From JBMNKL01 sp050261495 (GTDB lineage Bacteria; Bacillota; Clostridia; Acetivibrionales; DTU013), in NCBI GenBank assembly GCA_050261495.1, contig JBLNDI010000145.1, forward strand, positions 1-30,501: a stretch of 30,501 nucleotides of DNA, in the 5' to 3' direction. Below the pieces are notes generated by a model. The model ran no database searches. It had not been told where the DNA came from and saw nothing but the letters and a program-made list of their open reading frames with translations. Position numbers and translations under genes: made by a program. Positions 16,479 through 24,610 of this stretch are shown here, piece by piece. Each line of letters starts with the position of its first letter. The first letter of the stretch is position 1.

Positions 16479-17053
16479 AACCCTTTTACCTCCTGCATAG
16501 ATCTTTCCAGAGCCTTCATGTTGCCTTCAATTACTTCAGGCTTGTTGGCAAACTTGTGCTTGAACGAATCGGCCATATCCTTCAGAAATACTTTCTCATC
16601 CATTATCCCGCTGACCTTTACCACTGCGGCAAGCATCGGGGTATTGGGAAAATATTTACCGAGCGTCTCTATTGAAATTGTCTTTGCATCAATAGTGCAA
16701 ACCTTGCCTTTGTAGCCTTTCAATAGCGGCCTAACTTCCTCTGGTGTTTTTGTAGTGTTAATGATAATTGCCCCGGATTCTTTCAGACCCGCCGTTACAT
16801 CGACGGAAGACAGCAGGGTATCGTCTACAACCACAACATAATCGGGCTCATAAATATTGCTGTGAATTGTAAGCCTGTCATCGCTGATCCTGTTGTATGC
16901 AGTGATTGGCGCGCCCATCCTTTCAGGACCGTATTCAGGAAAACCCTGGATGTACTTGCCAGTGTTGAACGCTGCATCCGCAAGCAGCAAAGACGCCGTT
17001 TTGGCTCCCTGGCCTCCACGCCCGTGCCATCTGATTTCAACGACCTTGCCCAT
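16475..17053 (-). CDS. porG: Pyruvate:ferredoxin oxidoreductase, gamma subunit
   Basis: A 192-residue gamma subunit with the signature RWHGRGGQGAKTASLLLADAAF at the N-terminus and GYKGKVCTIDAK in the second half. This domain helps bind CoA in 2-oxoacid:ferredoxin oxidoreductases. It is the first gene of the operon porG-porD-porA-porB, in the order common in Clostridia and archaea. AAGGGGG precedes the ATG. The leader from the promoter to the start codon is about 130 nt. No frame damage is seen. Confidence 0.94.
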   Translation of the reverse strand: MGKVVEIRWHGRGGQGAKTASLLLADAAFNTGKYIQGFPEYGPERMGAPITAYNRISDDRLTIHSNIYEPDYVVVVDDTLLSSVDVTAGLKESGAIIINTTKTPEEVRPLLKGYKGKVCTIDAKTISIETLGKYFPNTPMLAAVVKVSGIMDEKVFLKDMADSFKHKFANKPEVIEGNMKALERSMQEVKGL

Positions 17054-17165
17054 TTTTTAACCCCCTTTTGGTTATAAAAGCTGCAAATAATTTGCTAGTT
17101 ATTTGTACTTCATAAAACAGATTACTGCATATGAATTTTTGATTTGTTCAATCAATCGATAGACA

Positions 17166-17221
17166 GTAACATAATATTTACAATCAAGTTCAAGTATAAA
17201 TCTTCGTCAATTTCTTGTCAA
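17166..17221 (-). promoter_or_regulatory. por operon promoter with operator-like dyad
   Basis: On the minus strand, -35 TTGACA (17216-17221) and -10 TATACT (17193-17198) are exactly 17 nt apart, a near-consensus strong promoter. Eleven nt after the -10 box is a 16-bp dyad at 17166-17181 (GTAACATAATATTTAC on the plus strand, one mismatched pair). In minus-strand sense it shares two blocks with the E2 operator, GATTGTAA and TTATGTTAC, separated by 3 nt here and 4 nt there. This supports shared control of the two pyruvate-oxidising systems. Confidence 0.7.
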
Positions 17222-17313
17222 GCCAGCTTTTTTAAAAACCTTGTATTGACATGATTTCACAGATGTGTTGCTGTTTTTTGTATACAAAAAAGCGTAAAAC
17301 GAAGGTGATCCGG

Positions 17314-17589
17314 CTATTGATTTCCGAAGATAATTTTCAAAACCACAAGCAGTATGAATCCTGGTATGCCAAGGGTACCTACAATAAATGAAGTGTATAT
17401 GTTAAAAGCCATATGGAAACCAAAAAGCCCTCCGATTAAGTTAACCAGGAAAATGGCAACGGCTCCGAGAAGCGCGTTGTAAACCAGCTTCATTACCACC
17501 TTCAGCGGCACAAAAAGAAGCCTGCCCATTATTAAAAGCAGTATGACGCCGATAATATATGCCAGAATAACGCCATAATCAATCGCCAT
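17314..17589 (-). CDS. bofA: Pro-sigma-K processing inhibitor BofA
   Basis: A 91-residue, very hydrophobic protein with about three membrane segments (7-24, 36-53, 64-88). It shows the family pattern NALLGAVAIFLVNLIGG followed by GFHMAFN and TLGIPGFILL. BofA sits in the outer forespore membrane and holds back the SpoIVFB protease until pro-sigma-K should be cleaved. The ATG has only a short GGGGA just upstream. A small inverted repeat (AAGCAT at 17601-17606, ATGCTT at 17613-17618) lies in the leader. The neighbouring yaaL homologue repeats the yaaL-bofA pairing of Bacillus, but recR, which normally precedes it there, is absent; a Nudix gene takes its place. Confidence 0.88.
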   Translation of the reverse strand: MAIDYGVILAYIIGVILLLIMGRLLFVPLKVVMKLVYNALLGAVAIFLVNLIGGLFGFHMAFNIYTSFIVGTLGIPGFILLVVLKIIFGNQ

Positions 17590-17699
17590 TTCCCCGCACC
17601 AAGCATAACATCATGCTTATCCAAAAATAACCTACATGATATTTATACTTGTACAATAAACCAATTATGACTTGAATCTGACGTTATTGCAGGAAATTG

Positions 17700-18002
17700 C
17701 TAAATATAATGGGAAAGGCCTCTTTCCTTCGCCAGTTTAACAAAATAAGCATACCTTGATTCGCAGGCTTTCAGCTTGTATATATAATAGTCTATCAGCA
17801 TATCTTCGTGCGCATATTCAAAGTTGTTGCCGGCTTCTATCCATTCATCCCGCGCTTCAAATACGGCTTTCAGAATTTCCCTGTCTTCATCAGACAGCCT
17901 GGCGCGTATACGCGCGCCCGGCAGCACAGGTTTTCCGGTGCTTTTTTGTTTAACCCGCCTGTTGTCCTTTTGCCGGTCAATTTTTACAAGTTCGGTATCC
18001 AT
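17700..18002 (-). CDS. YaaL-like DUF2508 protein
   Basis: A 100-residue, charged protein without membrane segments. The C-terminal half (EARDEWIEAGNNFEYA, DMLIDYYIYKLKACESRY) fits the DUF2508/YaaL family of spore-formers. Its function is not known. I start at the ATG at 18002, 6 nt after AAGGTG; a GTG three codons earlier overlaps that site. It lies 110 bp before bofA and 54 bp after the Nudix gene. A 7-bp inverted repeat (CTTATAG at 18015-18021, CTATAAG at 18037-18043) sits just before the ribosome site. Confidence 0.75.
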   Translation of the reverse strand: MDTELVKIDRQKDNRRVKQKSTGKPVLPGARIRARLSDEDREILKAVFEARDEWIEAGNNFEYAHEDMLIDYYIYKLKACESRYAYFVKLAKERGLSHYI

Positions 18003-18056
18003 GAATTGCACCTTCTTATAGCAATATTACTATTTACTATAAGTATAGGCGCTAAT

Positions 18057-18653
18057 TTACATTTGTATACATTTATTCCTGAGATAATTAAGAACCGCCT
18101 TGGATGTGGTATGCCTGAACCTGGCCCAGTCCTCCCACTTGCCCTTTACTCCGCCGAGGGAGCGGACTATCCGATCAAGCCCGTCAAGGTCAACTTCCAT
18201 GACCTCGCTTATCTCGTCGTCGCTGGCATCCTTCAGGAGTTCTCCGCCAATTTCTTTTAATATGAAAATATATGAATAAAACATGATTTTCTCATTTTTA
18301 TATTCAAAGCGAATTCTGATCACACCGGCAAAAGCCGAAATTTCCACGTCAAGGCCAAGCTCTTCTTTTACTTCACGGTATATGGCCTCTATTACATCCT
18401 CGTCTTTCCCGATCCCGCCCGTTGGTATCCTGTAGACGTTTTGGGGATAATCCTCGCATGTAATGGCAATTATCTTCCCGTTCGGCCTGATGACGCAAAA
18501 TACGACTTCTCCCCTTCTATCCTTTTGCACAACGCTTTTAATACGGTTAAAATAGCTTTGCGATTCATAACGGATTGTTACATCCGTTATTGCCGCGTCA
18601 GCATTCAGTCTCCTGCATATACCGTGAAATTCCGCCTCGTCAAATACATTCAT
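18057..18653 (-). CDS. Nudix hydrolase
   Basis: A 198-residue protein with a complete Nudix box at about residues 79-101: GGIGKDE, seven residues, REVKEELGL, fitting GX5EX7REUXEEXGU. Nudix enzymes cleave nucleoside diphosphates linked to another group. The roughly 45-residue N-terminal extension and the 45-residue C-terminal tail (GKWEDWARFRHTT) do not point to a substrate. The ATG follows AGAGGG at about 7 nt. It heads the run Nudix, yaaL-like, bofA. Confidence 0.88.
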   Translation of the reverse strand: MNVFDEAEFHGICRRLNADAAITDVTIRYESQSYFNRIKSVVQKDRRGEVVFCVIRPNGKIIAITCEDYPQNVYRIPTGGIGKDEDVIEAIYREVKEELGLDVEISAFAGVIRIRFEYKNEKIMFYSYIFILKEIGGELLKDASDDEISEVMEVDLDGLDRIVRSLGGVKGKWEDWARFRHTTSKAVLNYLRNKCIQM

Positions 18654-18828
18654 ATATGGACCCTCTCAAAACACGTCGTCTGTCCGGCGCATCATCTTTT
18701 AACAAAATCGCTTTATATTCTAATCGTAATACATTTTTTATAATTTTTCCACAGCCGGACTATCTTTTGAAATTCCGGTAATGAAAAATTAATATAAATT
18801 TAATATAACGTGCGCCGAAAAGAAACAA

Positions 18829-18857
18829 TTGCAGTTTTGTTCCCGTCTATTTATAAT
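18829..18857 (+). promoter_or_regulatory. Promoter of the VanW-type gene
   Basis: -35 TTGCAG (18829-18834) and -10 TATAAT (18852-18857) are 17 nt apart, about 120 bp before the ATG at 18979. A second, weaker -10 (TATAAT, 18928-18933) lies nearer the gene. The 325-bp region 18654-18978 between the divergent Nudix and VanW genes is very AT-rich; I see no small gene or RNA in it beyond these promoter elements. Confidence 0.6.
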
Positions 18858-18978
18858 GTATTTATGCTGGTTTGCGAATCCAGTAAATTAATAAAATAAT
18901 AGTTTAGCAAATATAAGGACGGTTATATATAATATATGTTTTTTGAATTATATGCGATCATTTGGGGAGTAGGTCAAC

Positions 18979-20787
18979 ATGGAACCTGAGGTTCAAATCA
19001 GACGGCCAAGGAACAAAAAAAGAAACGTAGCTGTAATCATATTGCTTTTTTTTATCGCATTAATGGTTTTTTCGGGGGCCGTTTTTGCATATATGACCCT
19101 TCAATACGACAAGGTCTACAAGGGGGTATACATTGACGGTTATGAAGTTTCCGGAATGAGCCTGGAGGAAGTAAGGGAGCTCCTGGACGCCAGGTACCAG
19201 ATACCTTCCGAAAGCCAAGAAATAATCCTGAAGGCTGCAAATGCAGAACTCAGGGCTACATTTCCGGAACTGGGCGTACGATATGACACCGCGGCCGCTG
19301 CTGAAGAGGCATATTCCATAGGGCGCAGCGGAAACGTGTTGAAGCGTTTTTACGACATTGCTTTGGCCAGCATTAAAGGTATAAGGCTCAGTATAATTCC
19401 TGCTTTTGATGAAGGCAAGATTGAAGACCTGGCAGAAAGGTTTTTTGATAAAACATACGAAAGCGTTAAAGAAGGATCGCTGCTTGTAACGGACAGCCAG
19501 GTGGTTATACGCTCGGGAAAACGCGGGATGCACATAGATAAGGCAAAGACGGCCGAACTTGTCAGGGATATGGTATTGAGCCACAAAGGCGGTGTTATTG
19601 AGCCCGAAGTCTTCATTACCTATCCGACAAAATTTAACGTGGATGATGTATATGCCCAAATCATCAGTGAACCGGTCGATGCCGGGTTTAAGGTTGAAAA
19701 CTCCGAATTGGTGGCAATTCCCCATTCCGTCGGACGCAAAATTGATAAGACCGACCTCAGGGAGATAATTGACAGACTTGAACAGGAAGAAGACACCGAA
19801 CGTGTGCTCCCGGTGACGTTCATAATGCCGGAAATTACTTCCGATATCGCATCATCCATGCTTTTCAGGGATGAAATAGGCTCCGCGACCACTTATTTCT
19901 CAACTGGGACTCAAAACGGTAAAAACAGAAAGCACAACATGGAGCTTGCGGTACAAAAAATAAACAACCTGGTGCTGCTGCCTGGACAGGAATTCTCCTT
20001 CAACGAAGTTGTCGGACCGAGGGATGCGGAGCACGGTTATTTGATTGCCCATGTCTACAGCGGCGGCAAAGTAGTTGACGGTATAGGAGGCGGCATATGC
20101 CAGGTTTCCACTACCATATATAACGCGGTGCTAAAGGCCGACCTTGAAGTTACGGAAAGGCGCAACCATTCCTTTACCGTGGCATATGTGCCTTTGGGGC
20201 AGGATGCTACCGCATTTTACGGCGGCACGGATTTTAGGTTCGTCAACTCTACAAGATGGCCGATAAAAATGCTTGCGAAAGTTGAAGCCAATAAAATATC
20301 CATTACTCTCCTGGGTACAAACGAGACCCCGGGGAAATCCGTAATTATCAGCAATAAAATTTTAAAGGAAACGCCTTACCAGGTAGTAAGAATCGAGGAC
20401 CCCAATTTGCCGGAAGGAACAGTTGAGATTAAGCAGGAAGGATCTAACGGCTACGTAGTTGAAACTTATAAAATTATAAAGATAGACGGCAAGGTGGTCT
20501 CACAGAATAAATTGCATACAAGCAGGTATGTTCCGTGCACCGAAGAAGTGTTGGTCGGCACAAAACCGGTCGGAACGGGAAAAAATCCGCCTCCCGGCCC
20601 TGCTGCAGATAAGCCCGGGACGGATAGTCCGGACAAATTGCCCGATGCAGGTATTCCCGATGAATCGCCTGGCGGGAATGCTACCGACGCGTCGCCCGGC
20701 GTATCACCCGGCGCAGGGGCTGAAGAAGAGCCAGATGGGGAACCAACGGGAGAGACAATCAGGGAAACAACCGGAGAAGTGCATTGA
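18979..20787 (+). CDS. Membrane-anchored VanW-family protein with G5 domain
   Basis: A 602-residue cell-envelope protein. A basic N-terminus is followed by one membrane segment (about 18-40), so the rest lies outside. Two peptidoglycan-binding-like domains (PG_binding_4 type) cover about 75-290. The VanW domain (about 305-430) contains LLPGQEFSFNEVVGPR and GGGICQVSTTIYNA with C374. A G5 domain follows (about 455-525). The last 70 residues are a Pro/Gly/Asp/Glu-rich tail that may span the wall. Such proteins are common in Clostridia; despite the name they do not by themselves imply vancomycin resistance. No van genes are nearby. GGGGAG lies 9 nt before the ATG. It is the only plus-strand gene in the window and has its own promoter and terminator. 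Confidence 0.9.
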   Translation: MEPEVQIRRPRNKKRNVAVIILLFFIALMVFSGAVFAYMTLQYDKVYKGVYIDGYEVSGMSLEEVRELLDARYQIPSESQEIILKAANAELRATFPELGVRYDTAAAAEEAYSIGRSGNVLKRFYDIALASIKGIRLSIIPAFDEGKIEDLAERFFDKTYESVKEGSLLVTDSQVVIRSGKRGMHIDKAKTAELVRDMVLSHKGGVIEPEVFITYPTKFNVDDVYAQIISEPVDAGFKVENSELVAIPHSVGRKIDKTDLREIIDRLEQEEDTERVLPVTFIMPEITSDIASSMLFRDEIGSATTYFSTGTQNGKNRKHNMELAVQKINNLVLLPGQEFSFNEVVGPRDAEHGYLIAHVYSGGKVVDGIGGGICQVSTTIYNAVLKADLEVTERRNHSFTVAYVPLGQDATAFYGGTDFRFVNSTRWPIKMLAKVEANKISITLLGTNETPGKSVIISNKILKETPYQVVRIEDPNLPEGTVEIKQEGSNGYVVETYKIIKIDGKVVSQNKLHTSRYVPCTEEVLVGTKPVGTGKNPPPGPAADKPGTDSPDKLPDAGIPDESPGGNATDASPGVSPGAGAEEEPDGEPTGETIRETTGEVH

Positions 20788-20843
20788 ACCGGGCGCGCAA
20801 ACAATCTGAAAAAACAGGATGAAAGAAAAGTAAGCATTAAAAG

Positions 20844-20876
20844 AAGGTGACCGGAAGGAATTCTCCCGGTCACCTT
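20844..20876. terminator. Bidirectional terminator between convergent genes
   Basis: A perfect 11-bp stem (AAGGTGACCGG at 20844-20854, CCGGTCACCTT at 20866-20876) with an 11-nt loop. On the plus strand GGTTTT follows soon after. On the minus strand CTTTT follows. It sits exactly between the VanW gene and the stress-protein gene and can serve both. Confidence 0.85.
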
Positions 20877-20881
20877 TGGTT

Positions 20882-21388
20882 TTAGTACGTGTCAACCCTT
20901 GATGCCCCGTTTCTTCTTAAAATGGATGCAACCTGATCAACCTTATCCTCATCGGTTTTCATGCTGAACAGTATCTTGCCCTGTCTGACATCGTTCTCGT
21001 ACACCCTGCTTCTGCTTTCGGGAATACCCAAGTCAATCAGGCCTCCGACTATTCCTCCCGTTACCGCTCCGGAAAGCAGCCCGGTTATCGGACCTGCCGC
21101 CGCAATTATTCCAAGGCCGGGTATGAAAAGACTTCCCGTTCCGATAAGCAATCCGGCAAGGCCTCCCAGCACGCCGCCCGATATAACCCCGTCGGATATG
21201 TTGTCATTCACGCCCGCCTGCCTGTTCATCATGGTCGCATTAATGCCATCCCTGCCTTCAGCATTTTCATCCGACTGCTTTGCAACTATCGAAATATCAT
21301 CCGTACGCAACCCATGGTCCCGTACCTGCCGCGCGGCCATTTCCGCCTGATCCCTGCTATCAAAAATTCCTACGACTGTTCTTGACAT
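20882..21388 (-). CDS. YflT-like general stress protein with glycine-zipper segment
   Basis: A 168-residue protein. The N-terminal part (1-40, VVGIFDSRDQAEMAARQVRDHG...DISIVAK) has the ferredoxin-like fold seen in YflT/general stress protein 17M-type proteins. The middle (about 65-120) is Gly/Ala/Leu/Ile-rich, with GXXXG-type repeats that would insert in a membrane. The C-terminus (VRQGKILFSMKTDEDKVDQVASILRRNGA) resembles the repeated half of the domain. Function is unknown beyond a link with stress in Bacillus relatives. GGAGG precedes the ATG by 7 nt. The upstream region holds a palindrome TTAGCATTGCTAA (21444-21456). Confidence 0.75.
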   Translation of the reverse strand: MSRTVVGIFDSRDQAEMAARQVRDHGLRTDDISIVAKQSDENAEGRDGINATMMNRQAGVNDNISDGVISGGVLGGLAGLLIGTGSLFIPGLGIIAAAGPITGLLSGAVTGGIVGGLIDLGIPESRSRVYENDVRQGKILFSMKTDEDKVDQVASILRRNGASRVDTY

Positions 21389-21530
21389 ATGTTATCCTCC
21401 CTAACATCCCTTGATAATAATTGCAATAATAATTGCATCATCGTTAGCATTGCTAATTTTTATGCATATTATTCAAGGATGCGGGCGTTCTTTGTTTTAT
21501 TTATACGGAATGCACGTGGGTGCGCCTGTA

Positions 21531-22583
21531 CTATCTCAAATAAATGTTACCGCGGTCAATATACACATCAATCGAAGCGCCCCCATTGCCAACATCCCCG
21601 TAAATTTCTCCGGAAGGCGCTCTTTCCAGCGTTTCCGGCGCCGGATCCATTTTGTTGTACGCACGCCCCCTGGTTGACCTGGCAATCAACGAATAGCCGG
21701 TTTCTTGCGGCATCTTCAGGCTTATATTTCCAGATGCGGCTTTTATCGAGTATTTCCCTTCAACATCAATCTTTTCAAGCTCCACGCTGATATTGCCATT
21801 TGACGCATATAACGCGGAGCCGTTTTTAAGTTCGGTGTCCCTGACGGTTATGCTTCCCGAGGATATGTCGCAGTTAAGCTTACCGGTGCAATTCTCGATA
21901 ATGGTATCACCTGATACCGATACAATTTCAATTGTTCCGTTTACTTCACGCAGCCGGATATCTCCCCTGCCGCAATTGAAAGTACCATTACCGATTATAC
22001 CTTCCGCCGAGATCCTTCCCTCCGCGACGGAAGCCTTGATCCTTATGGAATTGCATTTTTCCACGTGAATGCGCCCTTTTTTTACGGATAATTCCATATT
22101 GGACATGCCGTCCAAATCCGACACCATGATTGACCCGTTATCTATGGTTATATTAATTGCCGCCAGGGAAGCCGGCAATATTAGCTCAATATCGTTTTCA
22201 TAACCGAAAAAGGGCTTAATGCCGTCTACTTGCCTGCCGTCAATGTTTATGTCGAAGTAAGTGCTATCCACCCTGCTCTTGTTCGATTTAAGATACTCCC
22301 CTAATTGCCCGCGGGACGCAGGACCCCTGATCCTCCTGTTTTCTATGATCTGCACATGATCCCGGCCGCCTCGCGTAATCTTTACATCACCATTATTTAA
22401 AACCAGGTTAAGCCTGGTCTGCGAACCGGCATCCACGCTGGTTATTGATTTTTCTTCCGCCGTTATGCCAATTGCGGGCCAATCCCCGATTTTTGTCCGA
22501 TTTTCGGGACGGAAGACAAAAAAAACGAAAACGGCTATGAAAGCCGCAATGAAAGAAACTGCCGGAACAAGCCTTGTCTTCAC
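21531..22583 (-). CDS. DUF4097-family beta-helix-like envelope protein
   Basis: A 350-residue protein with an N-terminal hydrophobic segment (about 5-25: signal anchor or signal peptide). The rest is rich in short beta-strand repeats (NGDVKITRGG, NGSIMVSDLDG, SGSITVRDTE, SGNISLKMP), the pattern of DUF4097/DUF4098 proteins that form a right-handed beta-solenoid. Function is unknown. The start is GTG at 22583, 12 bp after the stop of the membrane gene upstream, with no good ribosome site, so it is probably translated by coupling. Together with the DUF4173-type protein and the XRE regulator it suggests an envelope-sensing cluster. Confidence 0.75.
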   Translation of the reverse strand: MKTRLVPAVSFIAAFIAVFVFFVFRPENRTKIGDWPAIGITAEEKSITSVDAGSQTRLNLVLNNGDVKITRGGRDHVQIIENRRIRGPASRGQLGEYLKSNKSRVDSTYFDINIDGRQVDGIKPFFGYENDIELILPASLAAINITIDNGSIMVSDLDGMSNMELSVKKGRIHVEKCNSIRIKASVAEGRISAEGIIGNGTFNCGRGDIRLREVNGTIEIVSVSGDTIIENCTGKLNCDISSGSITVRDTELKNGSALYASNGNISVELEKIDVEGKYSIKAASGNISLKMPQETGYSLIARSTRGRAYNKMDPAPETLERAPSGEIYGDVGNGGASIDVYIDRGNIYLR

Positions 22584-22595
22584 CGTAATTTTCGT

Positions 22596-24179
22596 CTACC
22601 ATCCTTTCTCCAGGTGCTTTTTCGCCATATAGTCCGTTAGGTTGAAAGATTGCCAGCCTCTCTCCTCCGAAAGCTGTTTTTTTCTTTGTTCCAGGATATC
22701 ACGGGCTGCCGATGATACCAAGGGGTCCTTATCTTTCGCTAATATCGCCAAATCCGCGACAACGCCGTTGGATAACATCCTGAAATACTCCACGTCAATA
22801 TTATTTGTTTCATAATACCTTTTAATATTATTTCCGGTAATAATCGCGTCCACGTTTATATAATTAATTACCGTAAAGGCAATGACTGCAACAACGATAT
22901 ACGGCTTGAGCAATGGCAGGCGTGTGAACCAGACTCTTGCCAGCGTAATTATAAATAGAACCAGCAGAAAAACCATGAAAGCACGGGTCATAACGCGGAG
23001 GAACGTAAACCCGTATGCATTTTCGTAAAGGGACATTCTATAATGGGCCGAGTAAAGCATAACAAACGTGCAGCATATCATTATAGTGTTCAATATCTTC
23101 AGTATTATATCTTTTGTTTGTTCGCATCTCTTCGCATAAGTAAGGGTGCATGCCAAGATGCCTATATTCATTATTGATACTGCTATCAGCTCAAAAAAGC
23201 CCCTGCGCGCATATTCGGAATATGTGAAGCCCTCGGGAAGGCCGGATCTTCCAAACAGGTATAAAAACTGCACTGCGACAAAGGCAATATAAAGCACATC
23301 AACCATGACCGTTACGGTAATAACCGTTACCTGGTCCCACCGCCGCCTTTCGTCCGGCTGCTTCAATTCCGTGTCGACCGGCAGGATGTCGGACAGCTTT
23401 TCGCCATGGCCCAGGCTCCAGGCATAGCTGAATGAAAGCATAAATATGATAAGCGCCGCAACGGACCTGCCGAAAAATTCTCCCAGGTTGATTTCGCTGA
23501 AAATAACGGTCAGTTTTTTTAAAAATTCGCCGAAAACAATATCCGCAGAAGAAAGCAGCAGACCCAGCACTAAAATCAAAGGCAAGGAAATAAGCAGCCC
23601 GATGAGTACTTTCACACCTGTCTTGCCGTTGCGTACTTTTTTCGTTCGCAGCGCCGAAGATACGAATCTAAATGGCTTGGCTGCGTGATACAGGCTTCTT
23701 CCGAATACACCGTACAGCAAATCGGCAATTATACCCGGACTATCCCATTTGTAACTGTTAGCCCCGGTAATCAGCAGAGTTTGCAGCAATATCAGCGGAA
23801 GAAGGGCAAACAGGTTTAGTATGTGCAATACTTTATTTCCATGCAGGAAAAACGTCAGCGAAATCATTAGAACAGGTATGCTTAAAAACCAGCCGAATTT
23901 TGCTTCTTTCGCTAATAATGGCCGCGTGTAAAAGAGAAGAAGCGCGTAAAACGCAATTATAAAAATTGGAACGGATATTCCCGGGTAATTCCCGTAAAAG
24001 AGCCAGGAAAACAGGACGCCAAGCGCAAATGCGCCCAATAAAAGCAGTTTGTCCGCGCTTTTGTAATCAAGAATTTCTTCCGGCTTTAATTCATGTTTTT
24101 CACTTGTGCCGGATATTTCATTTGCATTATCTGTTTCATTCCCTTCAAACATTTTCCCACCCCATTCTTCCTTTTTCAT
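22596..24179 (-). CDS. DUF4173/DUF4153-type polytopic membrane protein
   Basis: A 527-residue integral membrane protein with roughly ten to twelve hydrophobic segments after a hydrophilic N-terminus of about 40 residues. Segments such as LPEGFTYSEYARRGFFELIAV, and NVDAIITGNNIKRYY towards the end, fit the DUF4173 family as I know it. The soluble C-terminus (about 460-527) is helical and charged. Function is unknown. The start is uncertain: ATG at 24179 has no clear ribosome site, and ATG at 24152 (MFEGNETDN) is an alternative behind GGGGTGGG. It follows the XRE gene by 67 bp and precedes the DUF4097 gene by 12 bp. Confidence 0.75.
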   Translation of the reverse strand: MKKEEWGGKMFEGNETDNANEISGTSEKHELKPEEILDYKSADKLLLLGAFALGVLFSWLFYGNYPGISVPIFIIAFYALLLFYTRPLLAKEAKFGWFLSIPVLMISLTFFLHGNKVLHILNLFALLPLILLQTLLITGANSYKWDSPGIIADLLYGVFGRSLYHAAKPFRFVSSALRTKKVRNGKTGVKVLIGLLISLPLILVLGLLLSSADIVFGEFLKKLTVIFSEINLGEFFGRSVAALIIFMLSFSYAWSLGHGEKLSDILPVDTELKQPDERRRWDQVTVITVTVMVDVLYIAFVAVQFLYLFGRSGLPEGFTYSEYARRGFFELIAVSIMNIGILACTLTYAKRCEQTKDIILKILNTIMICCTFVMLYSAHYRMSLYENAYGFTFLRVMTRAFMVFLLVLFIITLARVWFTRLPLLKPYIVVAVIAFTVINYINVDAIITGNNIKRYYETNNIDVEYFRMLSNGVVADLAILAKDKDPLVSSAARDILEQRKKQLSEERGWQSFNLTDYMAKKHLEKGW

Positions 24180-24246
24180 TTATCAAACCCGTCTTTCCCG
24201 CCATCTTCGTGTATTCCGACGTTCCCTGAGCTTTTTTCGTTCCGCC

Positions 24247-24474
24247 TTATACGCCGCCGGTATCATCGGTATCCTCTACATACTCCAGGATGTCTCCGGG
24301 CTGGCATTCAAGAACCCTGCACAATGCTTCAAGCGTGGAAAACCTTATTGCCCTGGCCTTGTTATTTTTCAGGATCGACAGGTTCGCCATTGTTATATCC
24401 ACCTTGGAGGCCAACTCTGTAAGGCCGATTTTACGTTTTGCCATCATAACATCCAAATTTATTCTGATACCCAT
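24247..24474 (-). CDS. Small XRE-family (Cro/CI-type) regulator
   Basis: A 75-residue protein that is essentially one helix-turn-helix domain: KIGLTELASKVDITMANLSILKNNKARAI and STLEALCRVLECQPGDILEY. This short type (YozG-like) is usually paired with a DUF2975 membrane protein, as here. I start at the ATG at 24474, right after AGGAGGGC; an in-frame start 81 nt upstream would add a segment unlike the family. Repeats over the promoter of the DUF2975 gene are a likely binding site. It probably controls its own operon; the membrane partner may sense the signal. Confidence 0.88.
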   Translation of the reverse strand: MGIRINLDVMMAKRKIGLTELASKVDITMANLSILKNNKARAIRFSTLEALCRVLECQPGDILEYVEDTDDTGGV

Positions 24475-24610
24475 ATGCCCTCCTGTTTGCTGCAATTCCC
24501 GCCTTGCTGCAGACCATTCCCATGGTAATTCATCCTCTGCTGCCGCTCCCTTCAAACCAAGCCCGTCATAGCGTCCGTATCCCTAGGTTGTATGCTCCCT
24601 GTCACACTCT

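Noticed and set aside
18979..20787. Vancomycin resistance function for the VanW-type gene
   Set aside because: VanW/G5 proteins are general clostridial wall proteins; no vanHAX, vanS or vanR genes are near.
22408..22602. Alternative minus-strand frame starting ATG at the DUF4173 stop codon
   Set aside because: It has a better ribosome site than the DUF4097 GTG, but its translation is Cys/Arg/Phe-rich and family-less, while the DUF4097 frame is clearly coding.
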